DNA from: Flavobacterium sp.
Lineage (GTDB): Bacteria; Bacteroidota; Bacteroidia; Flavobacteriales; Flavobacteriaceae
NCBI RefSeq assembly: GCF_027484945.1
Contig: NZ_JAIXRZ010000059.1
Span: 1-60,259 of the forward strand
Direction: 5' to 3'
DNA: 60,259 nt
In this document: piece by piece, positions 8,014 to 17,655 of the stretch
How positions within the stretch are numbered: the stretch's first letter is position 1
How the letters are laid out: the number at the start of each line of letters is the position of its first letter
Translations under genes and position numbers: made by a program
The notes under the pieces: generated by a model
What the model was told of the DNA's origin: nothing
The model's database searches: none
Seen by the model: the letters and a program-made list of their open reading frames with translations, nothing else

Positions 8014-9954
8014 ATGCTGAAAAGAGTTGTTTTAGGGCTATTGGTTTTGGTTTCTTTGACGGTTACAGCGCAAACGAAAAAGCATACCGTATCAAAGGGT
8101 GAAACGGTCGTTTCGATTGCTCAAAAGTACCAAGTCACTCCTTATGACATTTATAAGGTAAATCCAGATGCAAGGAATGGAATTCAACCGAATATGCTTT
8201 TGGTTATTCCTCCTAATGCAGTCTTTCCAAAAACTCCTGTAAAATCAACCCAAAATTCACCTCAGACCGCAGTAGCAGTTAAAATTACGGTTCCTAATAC
8301 CCATACCGTATTGGCGAAAGAAACGCTATTTAGCATCGCTAAAAAATATGGTTTAGAGAAAGGCACCTTAGAAGCACTTAATCCAACATTAGCTGTAAAT
8401 GGACTTAAAGTTGGACAGGTTTTAGCTCTAAAAAAAGGGGTTACAGTTCCTAAACCTTCGACAGCTCCAGCTTTGATTCCAGCTGCCTCAACCTCAGAAA
8501 TTACCTATATTGTAAAAGCACAAGAAACTAAATTTGGCATTGCTAATGGGTATGGTATTTCCGTCGATGAACTGGAAGCACAAAACCCAAACATCAAAGA
8601 TGGATTACCAATAGGAGCCGTTTTAAAAATTAAAAATGGGCAGATAAAATCCTCCGAAAAACCAGCGCAAGAAAAGCGAGGTGCAACTTTAGAATATCTG
8701 GTAAAAGCCGATGAAACCCTATACAGTTTATCGAAAAAATTGGGTTTATCCGAAGCGGCATTGATTCGGATGAATCCCGAATTGAAAGCGGGATTACAAG
8801 AAGGGATGGTACTTAAAATTCCCGATCAAATTTCTTTTGTTAAAGAGCGTTTAGATGCAGGAATAAAAGATTTATCCCAATCGATATCCCGTCAGAAAAG
8901 AAAAGAAGTGGTGTTGTTTCTTCCATTTAATGCCTCTCGTATACAAAATGATACGGTAACTGGAGTAGCAGAGCGACTGAAAAAGGATAAGTTTTTGAAT
9001 TTGACTTTGGATTTTTATTCGGGTGCAATGATGGCTATAGATTCGGCTAAAGCAATGGGAATGAATGTTAATATTCGCATTTATGATTCTCAAGAATCGC
9101 GAAATTCTACGGTTGCCTTGGATTATATTAAAAATGAAGATTTTTCAAATACCAATGCGGTTATCGGACCCTTTTATCAGGTGAATTTAGAGCGGGTTGC
9201 AATGGCTTTGGAGTCTAAAAATATTCCGGTAATTTCACCTTTATCACGTGAAGAGGGAAAAGGCTTTCCTAATTTATTTCAATCCACTCCATTGCCTGAT
9301 GCTACAAAAGCAGCCATGTTAAATTATTTGCAATCCAAAAATGGAAATATCATCGCTATTGTTTCGCCAAAAAAACAATCCATGCGCGACTATTTGCGGG
9401 ACTACTATGATGGAGTCAAAATTGTAGGGGTTTCTGATAAAGGTTTGGTAATTGCCGATAGTATTAAAAAACATTTTGTTAAAAACCGAATGAATTATGT
9501 GATTTTGGCCACGGAAAAAACGGGGGCTGTAATGACAACCACCGCGGCAATGATTGCAGCTCAAAAAGATTATCCCGTCCAATTGGTGATTTTAGAGCCT
9601 AATGAAACATTGGACTATGAGGAGATTCCGATTGAACGACTGACTAAGTTAAAGTTAATGTATCCCTCAGTTACCCGTGAAAACGATTCCAATTCGGCCC
9701 GTCAGTTTGAACTCGCGTATCGTAAGAAAAATAAAGTTTTCCCCAATCAATATGCCATCCGCGGATTTGATTTAACCTTTGATACGCTCGTTCGATTGGC
9801 CCAAGACAAAGCGTTTGAAGAAACTTTAGATGAAGTAACAGAACATATAGAAAATAAATTTGATTATGCTAAAAAAGTCGCTGGTGGCTATACCAATAAT
9901 GGAATTTATATTCTTTACTACGATACCGATTTAACGATTAAACAGGCAAATTAA
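8014..9954 (+). CDS. Exported LysM-repeat protein with periplasmic-binding-protein-like domain
   Basis: 646 residues from ATG 8014, which begins a signal peptide (MLKRVVLGLLVLVSLTVTAQ). Four LysM domains follow in roughly the first 270 residues, beginning HTVSKGETVVSIAQKY, HTVLAKETLFSIAKKYG, YIVKAQETKFGIANGYG and YLVKADETLYSLSKKLG. LysM domains bind the sugar backbone of peptidoglycan. The remaining part, about 290-646, reads as a type I periplasmic-binding fold (VVLFLPFNASR, NAVIGPFYQVNLERVA, NIPVISPLSRE, YAIRGFDLTFDTLVRLAQ). It probably sits on the cell wall in the periplasm and senses or binds something; the ligand is unknown. The downstream osmC gene overlaps its stop by one base, suggesting coupling. 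Confidence 0.85.
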   Translation: MLKRVVLGLLVLVSLTVTAQTKKHTVSKGETVVSIAQKYQVTPYDIYKVNPDARNGIQPNMLLVIPPNAVFPKTPVKSTQNSPQTAVAVKITVPNTHTVLAKETLFSIAKKYGLEKGTLEALNPTLAVNGLKVGQVLALKKGVTVPKPSTAPALIPAASTSEITYIVKAQETKFGIANGYGISVDELEAQNPNIKDGLPIGAVLKIKNGQIKSSEKPAQEKRGATLEYLVKADETLYSLSKKLGLSEAALIRMNPELKAGLQEGMVLKIPDQISFVKERLDAGIKDLSQSISRQKRKEVVLFLPFNASRIQNDTVTGVAERLKKDKFLNLTLDFYSGAMMAIDSAKAMGMNVNIRIYDSQESRNSTVALDYIKNEDFSNTNAVIGPFYQVNLERVAMALESKNIPVISPLSREEGKGFPNLFQSTPLPDATKAAMLNYLQSKNGNIIAIVSPKKQSMRDYLRDYYDGVKIVGVSDKGLVIADSIKKHFVKNRMNYVILATEKTGAVMTTTAAMIAAQKDYPVQLVILEPNETLDYEEIPIERLTKLKLMYPSVTRENDSNSARQFELAYRKKNKVFPNQYAIRGFDLTFDTLVRLAQDKAFEETLDEVTEHIENKFDYAKKVAGGYTNNGIYILYYDTDLTIKQAN

Positions 9955-10358
9955 TGATCACATCAAAAGTTACCTATTTAGGTGATTTGCGTACCTCTTC
10001 AACGCATATTCAATCTGGGAGTGTTATTTTATCGGATGCACCAGTCGATAACAATGGAAAAGGAGAAGCTTTTTCTCCTACAGATACAGTTGCAAATGCA
10101 TTAGCGAGCTGCATGTTTACCGTTATGGGGATTAAAGCACGTGATTTGGGTGTGGATTTTTCGGGTGCTACTGCTGAGGTTACTAAAGTTATGGGAACTG
10201 ATCCACGACGTATTGTTGCTATTCAGGTTGTTTTCTCAATGCCTCTAGATCCCGATGAAAAAATAAAGACAGTGTTGGAACGCACTGCTATGACTTGCCC
10301 TGTATTTTATAGTTTGCATCCCGATATTGAAAAAGACATTGTTTTTCATTGGAAATGA
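9954..10358 (+). CDS. OsmC family peroxide/thiol-redox protein
   Basis: 134 residues. OsmC/Ohr proteins reduce organic or inorganic peroxides through two cysteines. Here the cysteine pair is in ALASCMFTVMG and in AMTCPVFYSLHP, both at the family positions. The FSPTDTVANALASC stretch is characteristic of the OsmC subgroup. No signal peptide is present, so it is cytoplasmic. Its ATG overlaps the stop of the LysM gene by one base (TAATGA), and its own stop overlaps the next gene, so the three genes probably share one mRNA. Confidence 0.88.
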   Translation: MITSKVTYLGDLRTSSTHIQSGSVILSDAPVDNNGKGEAFSPTDTVANALASCMFTVMGIKARDLGVDFSGATAEVTKVMGTDPRRIVAIQVVFSMPLDPDEKIKTVLERTAMTCPVFYSLHPDIEKDIVFHWK

Positions 10359-10585
10359 TGAAAGATAATCAGGCTTTTTTGATTGAATTAGCGCATGCAA
10401 AAATGCCCTATGGTAAATATAAAGGCAGTTATTTGATTGCTTTACCCGAATATTATGTGGTATGGTTTCAAAATAATCGTTTGCCAAAAGGAAAATTGGG
10501 CGCCCAGTTGCAATTAGTTTACGAATTGAAATTGAATGGAATGGAACATTTAATTCACAACATTCAAAAAACGAATCCGAAATAG
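10355..10585 (+). CDS. DUF3820 family small protein
   Basis: About 76 residues from ATG 10355, overlapping the osmC stop (ATGA); an ATG one codon on (10358) is equally possible, and an upstream TTG at 10349 is less likely. The core MPYGKYKGSYLIALPEYYVVWF and KGKLGAQLQLVYELKLNG match the DUF3820 family (often seen as a stand-alone small protein or fused to exonuclease-type domains). The function of the family is unsettled. It closes the LysM/osmC/DUF3820 unit; pyrG follows after about 100 bp with its own leader. Confidence 0.8.
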   Translation: MMKDNQAFLIELAHAKMPYGKYKGSYLIALPEYYVVWFQNNRLPKGKLGAQLQLVYELKLNGMEHLIHNIQKTNPK

Positions 10586-10644
10586 GTGCGTAATTGGAAA
10601 TAAATTCAGCTTTAGTCCAATTAAAATAACAGATTAGTTTGTAA

Positions 10645-12294
<1,650 letters not shown>

Positions 12295-12329
12295 ACCGTC
12301 GATAGCAATCACGGTTCAATTTAGAATCA

Positions 12330-14219
12330 ATGGAAGAAAAGAAATTTGACAAGAATTCGATCATCGGATTTGCCCTCATTTTCATCATAGTGATGTGGAT
12401 GATGTATAACTCCCGTGAAAACGAACAGAAAGAGGCAGCTGCCAAGTCCAAACAAGAACAGATCGATAAACAACGTAAATTAAAAGAGGCCAATACAGAA
12501 CAAGTAGTAAAAGCGGTAGATACTACGGCTAGCGATACGGCCAAAATCCAGCAATTATCGGGTGCTTTAGGTGAATTTGCCTATTCTGCTACCTTACCTT
12601 CGGCAAAAGACACCACTACCGTTTTAGAAAATGATTTGGTTAAATTAGAAATCGCCAACAAGGGGGGGTATATTGCTCATGTGGTTTTAAAGAAGTTCAC
12701 CAAATTCAAACGTGATTCAGGGCAATTGGTTGAAATTATTAAAAACAATAATTCCAATTTTAATTTAGAGTTACAAACTTCAGATAATAGGGTATTCAAT
12801 ACAAAAGAAATGTATTTTGAACCCCAACTGACCAAAATTGGGGATGCACAAGTTTTATCCATGAAATTAAAAGCGGGTCCCAATGCTTTTTTGGAGTACA
12901 AATATGTATTGAAAAACGACTATTTGTTGGATTTTGATCTGCGTTCTCAAGGATTAAGTCGCGTGTTGAATCCATCAAAACCGGTTAATTTAGATTGGGA
13001 TATCAAAACCTACCGCAATGAAATTAGTATTCCCTATGAAAACCGTTATACGGAAACCATTTTTGAATATGAAGAGGGTAAAGATGATTATGTAGGTCAG
13101 GGGACTGGAAAAGAAGAAAACCCAGAAGCTGTAACTTACGTGGCCTACCGTCAACATTTTTTTGCATCGATTTTAATGAGCAAAACGCCATTTAAGTCGG
13201 CAAAACTCACTTCTGATGATTTGGTTAATGATGCTAAAATAGATACTGTTTTTACCAAAAAATTAACGACTAAAGCACCATTAGCGTTAACCAATGGCGA
13301 ATTGGATTATAAAATGAATTGGTATTTTGGTCCAGCTGATTATAAGTTATTGAATAGCTATGATCGTAATTTGGATGAAGTAGTACCCATGGGTTGGGGT
13401 GTTTTTGGTTGGATTAACAAGTTTATTTTTGTGCCTTTATTTGGTTTGTTAGGGGGATGGATGTCGTTTGGTTTAGCGATTATCATTTTCACCATCTTAA
13501 TCAAATTGGCAATGTCTCCAATTACATTTAAATCGTTCCTTTCACAAGCGAAAATGAAAGTGTTGCGCCCTGAAATTGCCGAATTAAATGAAAAATTTAA
13601 AGATCCGGTTAAGCGCCAACAAGAAATGATGAAATTATACAGTAAAGCGGGCGTTAATCCGATGGCTGGTTGTATCCCCGCTTTGATACAATTACCTTTT
13701 GTATACGCTTCATTTCAATTCTTTCCAACAGCAATAGAGTTACGTCAAAAAAGTTTCTTATGGGCTGATGATTTATCGTCTTTTGACCAGATACTTAAGT
13801 TACCATTTAACATCCCTTTGTATGGAGACCATGTGAGTTTATTTCCAATATTGGCAGCAATTGCGATTTTCTTCTACATGAAAATGACTTCTGGTGATAA
13901 TGCAGCTATGGCCCAGCCTCAACAAGAAGGGATGCCCGATATGGCGAAAATGATGAAAATCATGATTTATGTTTCGCCGATTATGATGTTAATCTTCTTC
14001 AATACTTATGGATCGGGATTGAGTTTGTACAATTTTATGTCTAACGTAGTAACTATTGGAGTAATGTTGGTAATCAAAAAATACTTTATCGATAGTGATA
14101 AAATTCATGCTCAAATTCAAGAGAATAAACAAAAACCAACGAAAGAAAGTAAGTTTCAAAAGCGTATGCGTGAAATGATGGAGCAAGCGGAAGCGCAAAA
14201 ACGATTGAATAAAAAATAA
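12330..14219 (+). CDS. yidC: Membrane protein insertase YidC
   Basis: 629 residues. The N-terminal transmembrane anchor is SIIGFALIFIIVMWMMYNS. A charged linker and a large periplasmic beta-sandwich domain (about 80-340) follow. The conserved YidC/Oxa1 core begins near WGVFGWINKFIFVPLFGLLG and includes ILIKLAMSPITFKSFLSQAKM, AGCIPALIQLPFVYASFQFF and the last helices around GSGLSLYNFMSNVVTIGVML. It ends in a basic tail (KRMREMMEQAEAQKRLNKK) that can contact ribosomes. It inserts and folds inner-membrane proteins with or without SecYEG. It lies downstream of pyrG and is followed by a strong terminator. Confidence 0.96.
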   Translation: MEEKKFDKNSIIGFALIFIIVMWMMYNSRENEQKEAAAKSKQEQIDKQRKLKEANTEQVVKAVDTTASDTAKIQQLSGALGEFAYSATLPSAKDTTTVLENDLVKLEIANKGGYIAHVVLKKFTKFKRDSGQLVEIIKNNNSNFNLELQTSDNRVFNTKEMYFEPQLTKIGDAQVLSMKLKAGPNAFLEYKYVLKNDYLLDFDLRSQGLSRVLNPSKPVNLDWDIKTYRNEISIPYENRYTETIFEYEEGKDDYVGQGTGKEENPEAVTYVAYRQHFFASILMSKTPFKSAKLTSDDLVNDAKIDTVFTKKLTTKAPLALTNGELDYKMNWYFGPADYKLLNSYDRNLDEVVPMGWGVFGWINKFIFVPLFGLLGGWMSFGLAIIIFTILIKLAMSPITFKSFLSQAKMKVLRPEIAELNEKFKDPVKRQQEMMKLYSKAGVNPMAGCIPALIQLPFVYASFQFFPTAIELRQKSFLWADDLSSFDQILKLPFNIPLYGDHVSLFPILAAIAIFFYMKMTSGDNAAMAQPQQEGMPDMAKMMKIMIYVSPIMMLIFFNTYGSGLSLYNFMSNVVTIGVMLVIKKYFIDSDKIHAQIQENKQKPTKESKFQKRMREMMEQAEAQKRLNKK

Positions 14220-14276
14220 GGATTAGTTTCGAGTATTAATTTATAGGTATAAATTAAATAACTTTAGAATTAGTAT

Positions 14277-14313
14277 TAAAAAAAGGGCTGCTCGTTATGA
14301 GCAGCCCTTTTTC
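14277..14313. terminator. Bidirectional intrinsic terminator between yidC and the fasciclin gene
   Basis: GGGCTGCTC and GAGCAGCCC form a 9-bp GC-rich stem with loop GTTAT. A-run and T-run flanks on both sides make it able to end transcription from either strand. Confidence 0.85.
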
Positions 14314-14333
14314 TATATCAATATAGAGCGAGA

Positions 14334-15347
14334 TTATAACTGTGGTTGTAATACGCGATCAACACCGTGGATAACTCCATTTGAACATTGAACGTCCGCT
14401 TGGAATACACGTGATAAATTGTTTGCAGTATCTCTAATATCAACTGTTCCAGTACCTAAAATTACGGTTACGTTTTGAGCAGGAGAAGTAATCATTGGAA
14501 CCGATTGGTTGTTTGTCAATTGATTCGAACGCACATTCCCAGCGCCAGTTACGTGGTATTGTAATACTGTAGTTACTTGAGCTGCTGTAGCGCCAACTGC
14601 AAATCCTGTTCCGGTTGTTGCTGCAGTAAAAGCTGCATTGTTTGGTGCAAATAAAGTAGCTGGAGATGATGCAGGAATTCCAACTAGTGCATTCAATACC
14701 GCACTTTGATCACCAAAAGCACCACTAGTACTCGTTACTACAGCTTGTAATGTATCAAACGATGGGTTAGCAATTACATGATTTACTAAAGTAGGAATAG
14801 CAATTACACGATTTACAATGTGAATTACTCCATTATTTGCCTCAACGTCAGCAGTTGTAACAACTGCACCACTGTTAGCAATACCACCGTTTAAAGTTAC
14901 GGTACCTCCTGATTTCTGTACAAACATACTGATAGTTGGTGAATCAGTGTTTGTATTAATTGGAGATAAAGTAGAAACGTAAGTTGCCGTTGGGATTGCT
15001 GCACTAGCAATTTCAGCACCAAGAACGTGGTTTAATAAAATATTTTTTAAAACAGGTACAGGTACATCGTTTACCGATGCAAAGCCATTAGCAGTTAAGA
15101 AAGTAGAAAAAGCTTCATTGGTTGGAGCGAATACGGTGAAAGTCCCGCTACCACTTAAAGTTTCTGCCAAACCTGCGCGGTTAAGTGCAGCAACTAAAGA
15201 TGACAAGTTAGAAGTTCTTTTGGCAATTCCAGTAATAGAATAATCCAATTGGATTGAATCTTTAAATTCATCATCGTTGGAACAAGAGGTGATTCCAAAA
15301 AATACTACTGCAAAAAGTGCAATCAATTTTAATGTGTTTGTTTTCAT
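14334..15347 (-). CDS. Fasciclin (FAS1) domain lipoprotein, two FAS1 domains
   Basis: 337 residues with a lipoprotein signal (FFGITSC, Cys22). Two tandem FAS1 domains follow, about 40-185 and 190-335. Each has the FAS1 hallmarks: GTFTVFAPTNEAFSTFL / PATLFAPNNAAFTAAT, and NGVIHIVNRVIAIPT / NGVIHGVDRVLQPQL. FAS1 domains mediate adhesion or surface-polymer binding. The protein is predicted at the outer membrane or cell surface; the ligand is unknown. It diverges from the MORN gene across a 266-bp AT-rich region holding an inverted repeat. A near-consensus -7 element (TATATTCG, 15372-15379, minus strand) lies 25 bases before its start. Confidence 0.88.
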   Translation of the reverse strand: MKTNTLKLIALFAVVFFGITSCSNDDEFKDSIQLDYSITGIAKRTSNLSSLVAALNRAGLAETLSGSGTFTVFAPTNEAFSTFLTANGFASVNDVPVPVLKNILLNHVLGAEIASAAIPTATYVSTLSPINTNTDSPTISMFVQKSGGTVTLNGGIANSGAVVTTADVEANNGVIHIVNRVIAIPTLVNHVIANPSFDTLQAVVTSTSGAFGDQSAVLNALVGIPASSPATLFAPNNAAFTAATTGTGFAVGATAAQVTTVLQYHVTGAGNVRSNQLTNNQSVPMITSPAQNVTVILGTGTVDIRDTANNLSRVFQADVQCSNGVIHGVDRVLQPQL

Positions 15348-15383
15348 AGAACAATTGTTAAAGTTATGGTACGAATATACAGC

Positions 15384-15519
15384 TTAAATTGTTTAACAAA
15401 ATCATTTAAACAATAAACAAAAATGAGTTTATAGATTATTTAACGATTTTGTTTAACGATATATAGCCCTAAATTAAAGCTTTAGTAAAAATTAACTTCA
15501 TTTTCGTTAAACAATTTAA
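15384..15519. promoter_or_regulatory. Inverted 16-bp repeat pair with two internal core copies in a divergent intergenic region
   Basis: TTAAATTGTTTAACAA at 15384-15399 and its inverse (15 of 16 bases, reading TTAAATTGTTTAACGA on the minus strand) at 15504-15519 are separated by 104 bp. Two further direct copies of the core TTTAACGAT occur at 15439-15447 and 15452-15460. The left copy lies just upstream of the likely fasciclin -7 element. Best reading: binding sites for a regulator of one or both divergent genes. A small non-coding element with terminal inverted repeats is the alternative. Confidence 0.5.
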
Positions 15520-15613
15520 AATTAAAAAATGTAGGAAAAAACTTCTTACGATAATCAATCTAAATTTTTAAAACTGTACAATTTTTAGTTACTTTGGGTG
15601 TTATTAAAAGTGT

Positions 15614-16330
15614 ATGGTACGTAGTTTGATTTTAATTTTAGGTATAGTTCAATTTGCCTTTGCTCAAGAAAGTAATAGTCTTGATGCTAAGGGGAAAAAA
15701 CATGGTTTGTGGAAAGGGGTTTATGCTGATACCAATCGACCGCGCTATGAAGGTACCTTTGAACACGGAAAAGAAGTTGGTGTATTTACGTATTTTGACA
15801 ATACTAATGCAGGGAAGGTTATTGCCACCCGAACGTTTGATCCCAAAACCAATTCCTGTTACACCATTGTTTTTAATCAAAATGGTAATAAAGTAAGCGA
15901 AGGTCAACTCGTCAATCGAATGGAGGAAGGTGAATGGAAGTATTATCATGAAGATTCACCGCAACTCATGACACAGGAATTTTACAGTAAAGGGAAGTTA
16001 AACGGTATTCGTAAGGTATTTTATAAAAATGGCAATTTAGCAGAAGTTTGTGGCTATGAAAAGGGTAAGCGAGACGGCATTTATCAAAAGTTAACAGAAA
16101 CAGGAATAATTTTAGAAGCGAGTACTTACAAAAATGGAGAATATGACGGTCCTGCAACGTTTCGAACTTCTGATAATAGTATTGCCGCAAAAGGCAACTT
16201 TGTTAAAGGTAAAAAAGAAGGAATTTGGGAAGTGTTGGAAAAAGGAAAGCTAATTAAGGTGAATATGAGTAAACTCAAAGTTCGAAAATTTGAGAAAAAG
16301 CCTGTTACCCGAGAGGAAGACCGCGATTAA
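15614..16330 (+). CDS. Exported MORN-repeat (YwqK-type) protein
   Basis: 238 residues with a short signal peptide (MVRSLILILGIVQFAFAQ). The body is a series of MORN-like repeats of about 22 residues, seen as GKKHGLWKGVY, YEGTFEHGKEVGVFTYF, SEGQLVNRMEEGEWKYY, SKGKLNGIRKVFYKNGNLAE, EKGKRDGIYQKL and VKGKKEGIWEVLEKGK. Such repeats form a beta-meander; in Bacteroidota they are common in exported proteins and are often labelled antitoxin-like from distant similarity to YwqK. No toxin partner is visible here, so I do not infer one. It is divergent from the fasciclin gene. Confidence 0.8.
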   Translation: MVRSLILILGIVQFAFAQESNSLDAKGKKHGLWKGVYADTNRPRYEGTFEHGKEVGVFTYFDNTNAGKVIATRTFDPKTNSCYTIVFNQNGNKVSEGQLVNRMEEGEWKYYHEDSPQLMTQEFYSKGKLNGIRKVFYKNGNLAEVCGYEKGKRDGIYQKLTETGIILEASTYKNGEYDGPATFRTSDNSIAAKGNFVKGKKEGIWEVLEKGKLIKVNMSKLKVRKFEKKPVTREEDRD

Positions 16331-16384
16331 GGGTTTTATTGTATAAAACGAATGGTGTAATTTTCATCACTTTTGATTTTGCAG

Positions 16385-16392
16385 TACCTTTG
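16385..16392 (+). promoter_or_regulatory. Putative promoter -7 element (TACCTTTG) for mnmA
   Basis: Exact TAnnTTTG match 15 bases before the mnmA ATG; the 5' leader would be very short. Confidence 0.5.
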
Positions 16393-16407
16393 TATCAAAT
16401 TTAAATT

Positions 16408-17598
16408 ATGAAACGTGTCGTTGTCGGATTGTCAGGTGGCGTAGATTCGAGTGTTGCTGCTTATTTATTGAAAGCGCAAGGCTATGAGGTCATTGGCTTG
16501 TTTATGAAGAACTGGCACGATGAAGGGGTTACGATTTCAAATGAATGTCCATGGTTAGAAGACAGTAACGATGCATTACTTGTAGCGGAGAAACTCGGAA
16601 TTCCTTTTCAAACCGTAGATTTAAGTGAGGCCTACAAAGAACGTATTGTTAACTATATGTTTAGCGAATACGAAAACGGGCGCACTCCCAATCCCGATGT
16701 ATTGTGCAACCGAGAAATCAAGTTTGATGTCTTTATGAAAATCGCACTTTCATTAGGTGCGGACTATGTTGCTACGGGACATTATTGCCGAAAAGGCACA
16801 TTAGAGAAAGACGGAATTCAATGGCATCAATTGCTGGCAGGTGTAGATGAAAATAAAGACCAATCGTATTTTCTTTGTCAGTTATCGCAAGAACAATTAG
16901 CAAAAGCGTTATTTCCGATCGGTGAGTTAACCAAACCACAAGTTCGCGAAATTGCGGCAAAAATGGAGTTGGTAACTGCCGAGAAAAAAGATTCCCAGGG
17001 ATTGTGTTTCATTGGTAAAGTTCGCTTACCCGAATTTCTTCAACAGCAGTTGCAACCCAAAGCGGGTGGTATTATTGAAATACCATCTTCACACGAAATT
17101 TATCAACAAGTTCCGCCTAATTTTGAGTCGAAAGAAGCTGCCCTTCGTTTTTGGGCAACCCCAATTCAATATGAGGAAACAATGGGTAAAAAAGTTGGAA
17201 CCCATCAAGGCGCGCATTTTTTTACTATAGGTCAACGAAAAGGATTGAATGTAGGAGGGACGGTTGAGCCTCTCTTTATCATTGCTACCGATGTGAGAAG
17301 TAATATCGTTTACACAGGGCAAGGGCACTCCCATCCGGGATTATTTCGCAAAGCATTGCAAATACAACCCCACGAAATCCATTGGGTTCGAGAAGATTTA
17401 TGCCTTCAAAACGGAGAGTCAATAGAGGTAGAGGTTCGTATTCGGTACCGTCAACCTTTACAAAAAGCAACGCTATTTCAGTTTGAATCAGGTTTGTATA
17501 TTGAATTTAATCAACCCCAATCTGCAATTACAGAGGGACAATTTGCCGCATGGTATAAGGGGCAAGAGTTACTGGGTTCGGGGGTAATTTCTTCCTAA
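16408..17598 (+). CDS. mnmA: tRNA 2-thiouridine(34) synthase MnmA
   Basis: 396 residues. The N-terminal PP-loop [15 protein letters not shown] (8-22) activates U34 with ATP. Catalytic Cys100 lies in [12 protein letters not shown] and the second, persulfide-forming Cys198 lies in [10 protein letters not shown]; the family KxDQSYFL motif is present. The C-terminal beta-barrel domain carries [15 protein letters not shown]. It puts sulfur at position 2 of the wobble uridine in Lys, Glu and Gln tRNAs, accepting sulfur from a relay partner not seen in this window. Confidence 0.95.
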   Translation: MKRVVVGLSGGVDSSVAAYLLKAQGYEVIGLFMKNWHDEGVTISNECPWLEDSNDALLVAEKLGIPFQTVDLSEAYKERIVNYMFSEYENGRTPNPDVLCNREIKFDVFMKIALSLGADYVATGHYCRKGTLEKDGIQWHQLLAGVDENKDQSYFLCQLSQEQLAKALFPIGELTKPQVREIAAKMELVTAEKKDSQGLCFIGKVRLPEFLQQQLQPKAGGIIEIPSSHEIYQQVPPNFESKEAALRFWATPIQYEETMGKKVGTHQGAHFFTIGQRKGLNVGGTVEPLFIIATDVRSNIVYTGQGHSHPGLFRKALQIQPHEIHWVREDLCLQNGESIEVEVRIRYRQPLQKATLFQFESGLYIEFNQPQSAITEGQFAAWYKGQELLGSGVISS

Positions 17599-17627
17599 TC
17601 GTTTACCGCAGTAGCTATTTTTATTTG

Positions 17628-17635
17628 TACTTTTG
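17628..17635 (+). promoter_or_regulatory. Putative promoter -7 element (TACTTTTG) for the subtilase operon
   Basis: Exact TAnnTTTG match 20 bases before the protease start codon; it probably drives the three-gene set 17656-21815. Confidence 0.5.
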
Positions 17636-17655
17636 AAAATTAGGATAATGTAATT

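Noticed and set aside
15614..16330. Toxin-antitoxin system, because the MORN-repeat protein resembles YwqK 'antitoxin'
   Set aside because: It has a signal peptide and no neighbouring toxin-like gene; the label in the family comes from distant similarity.
16333..16349. GTTTTAT-TGT-ATAAAAC hairpin after the MORN gene as a terminator
   Set aside because: The stem is only seven mostly A-T pairs and has no T-run; too weak to call.
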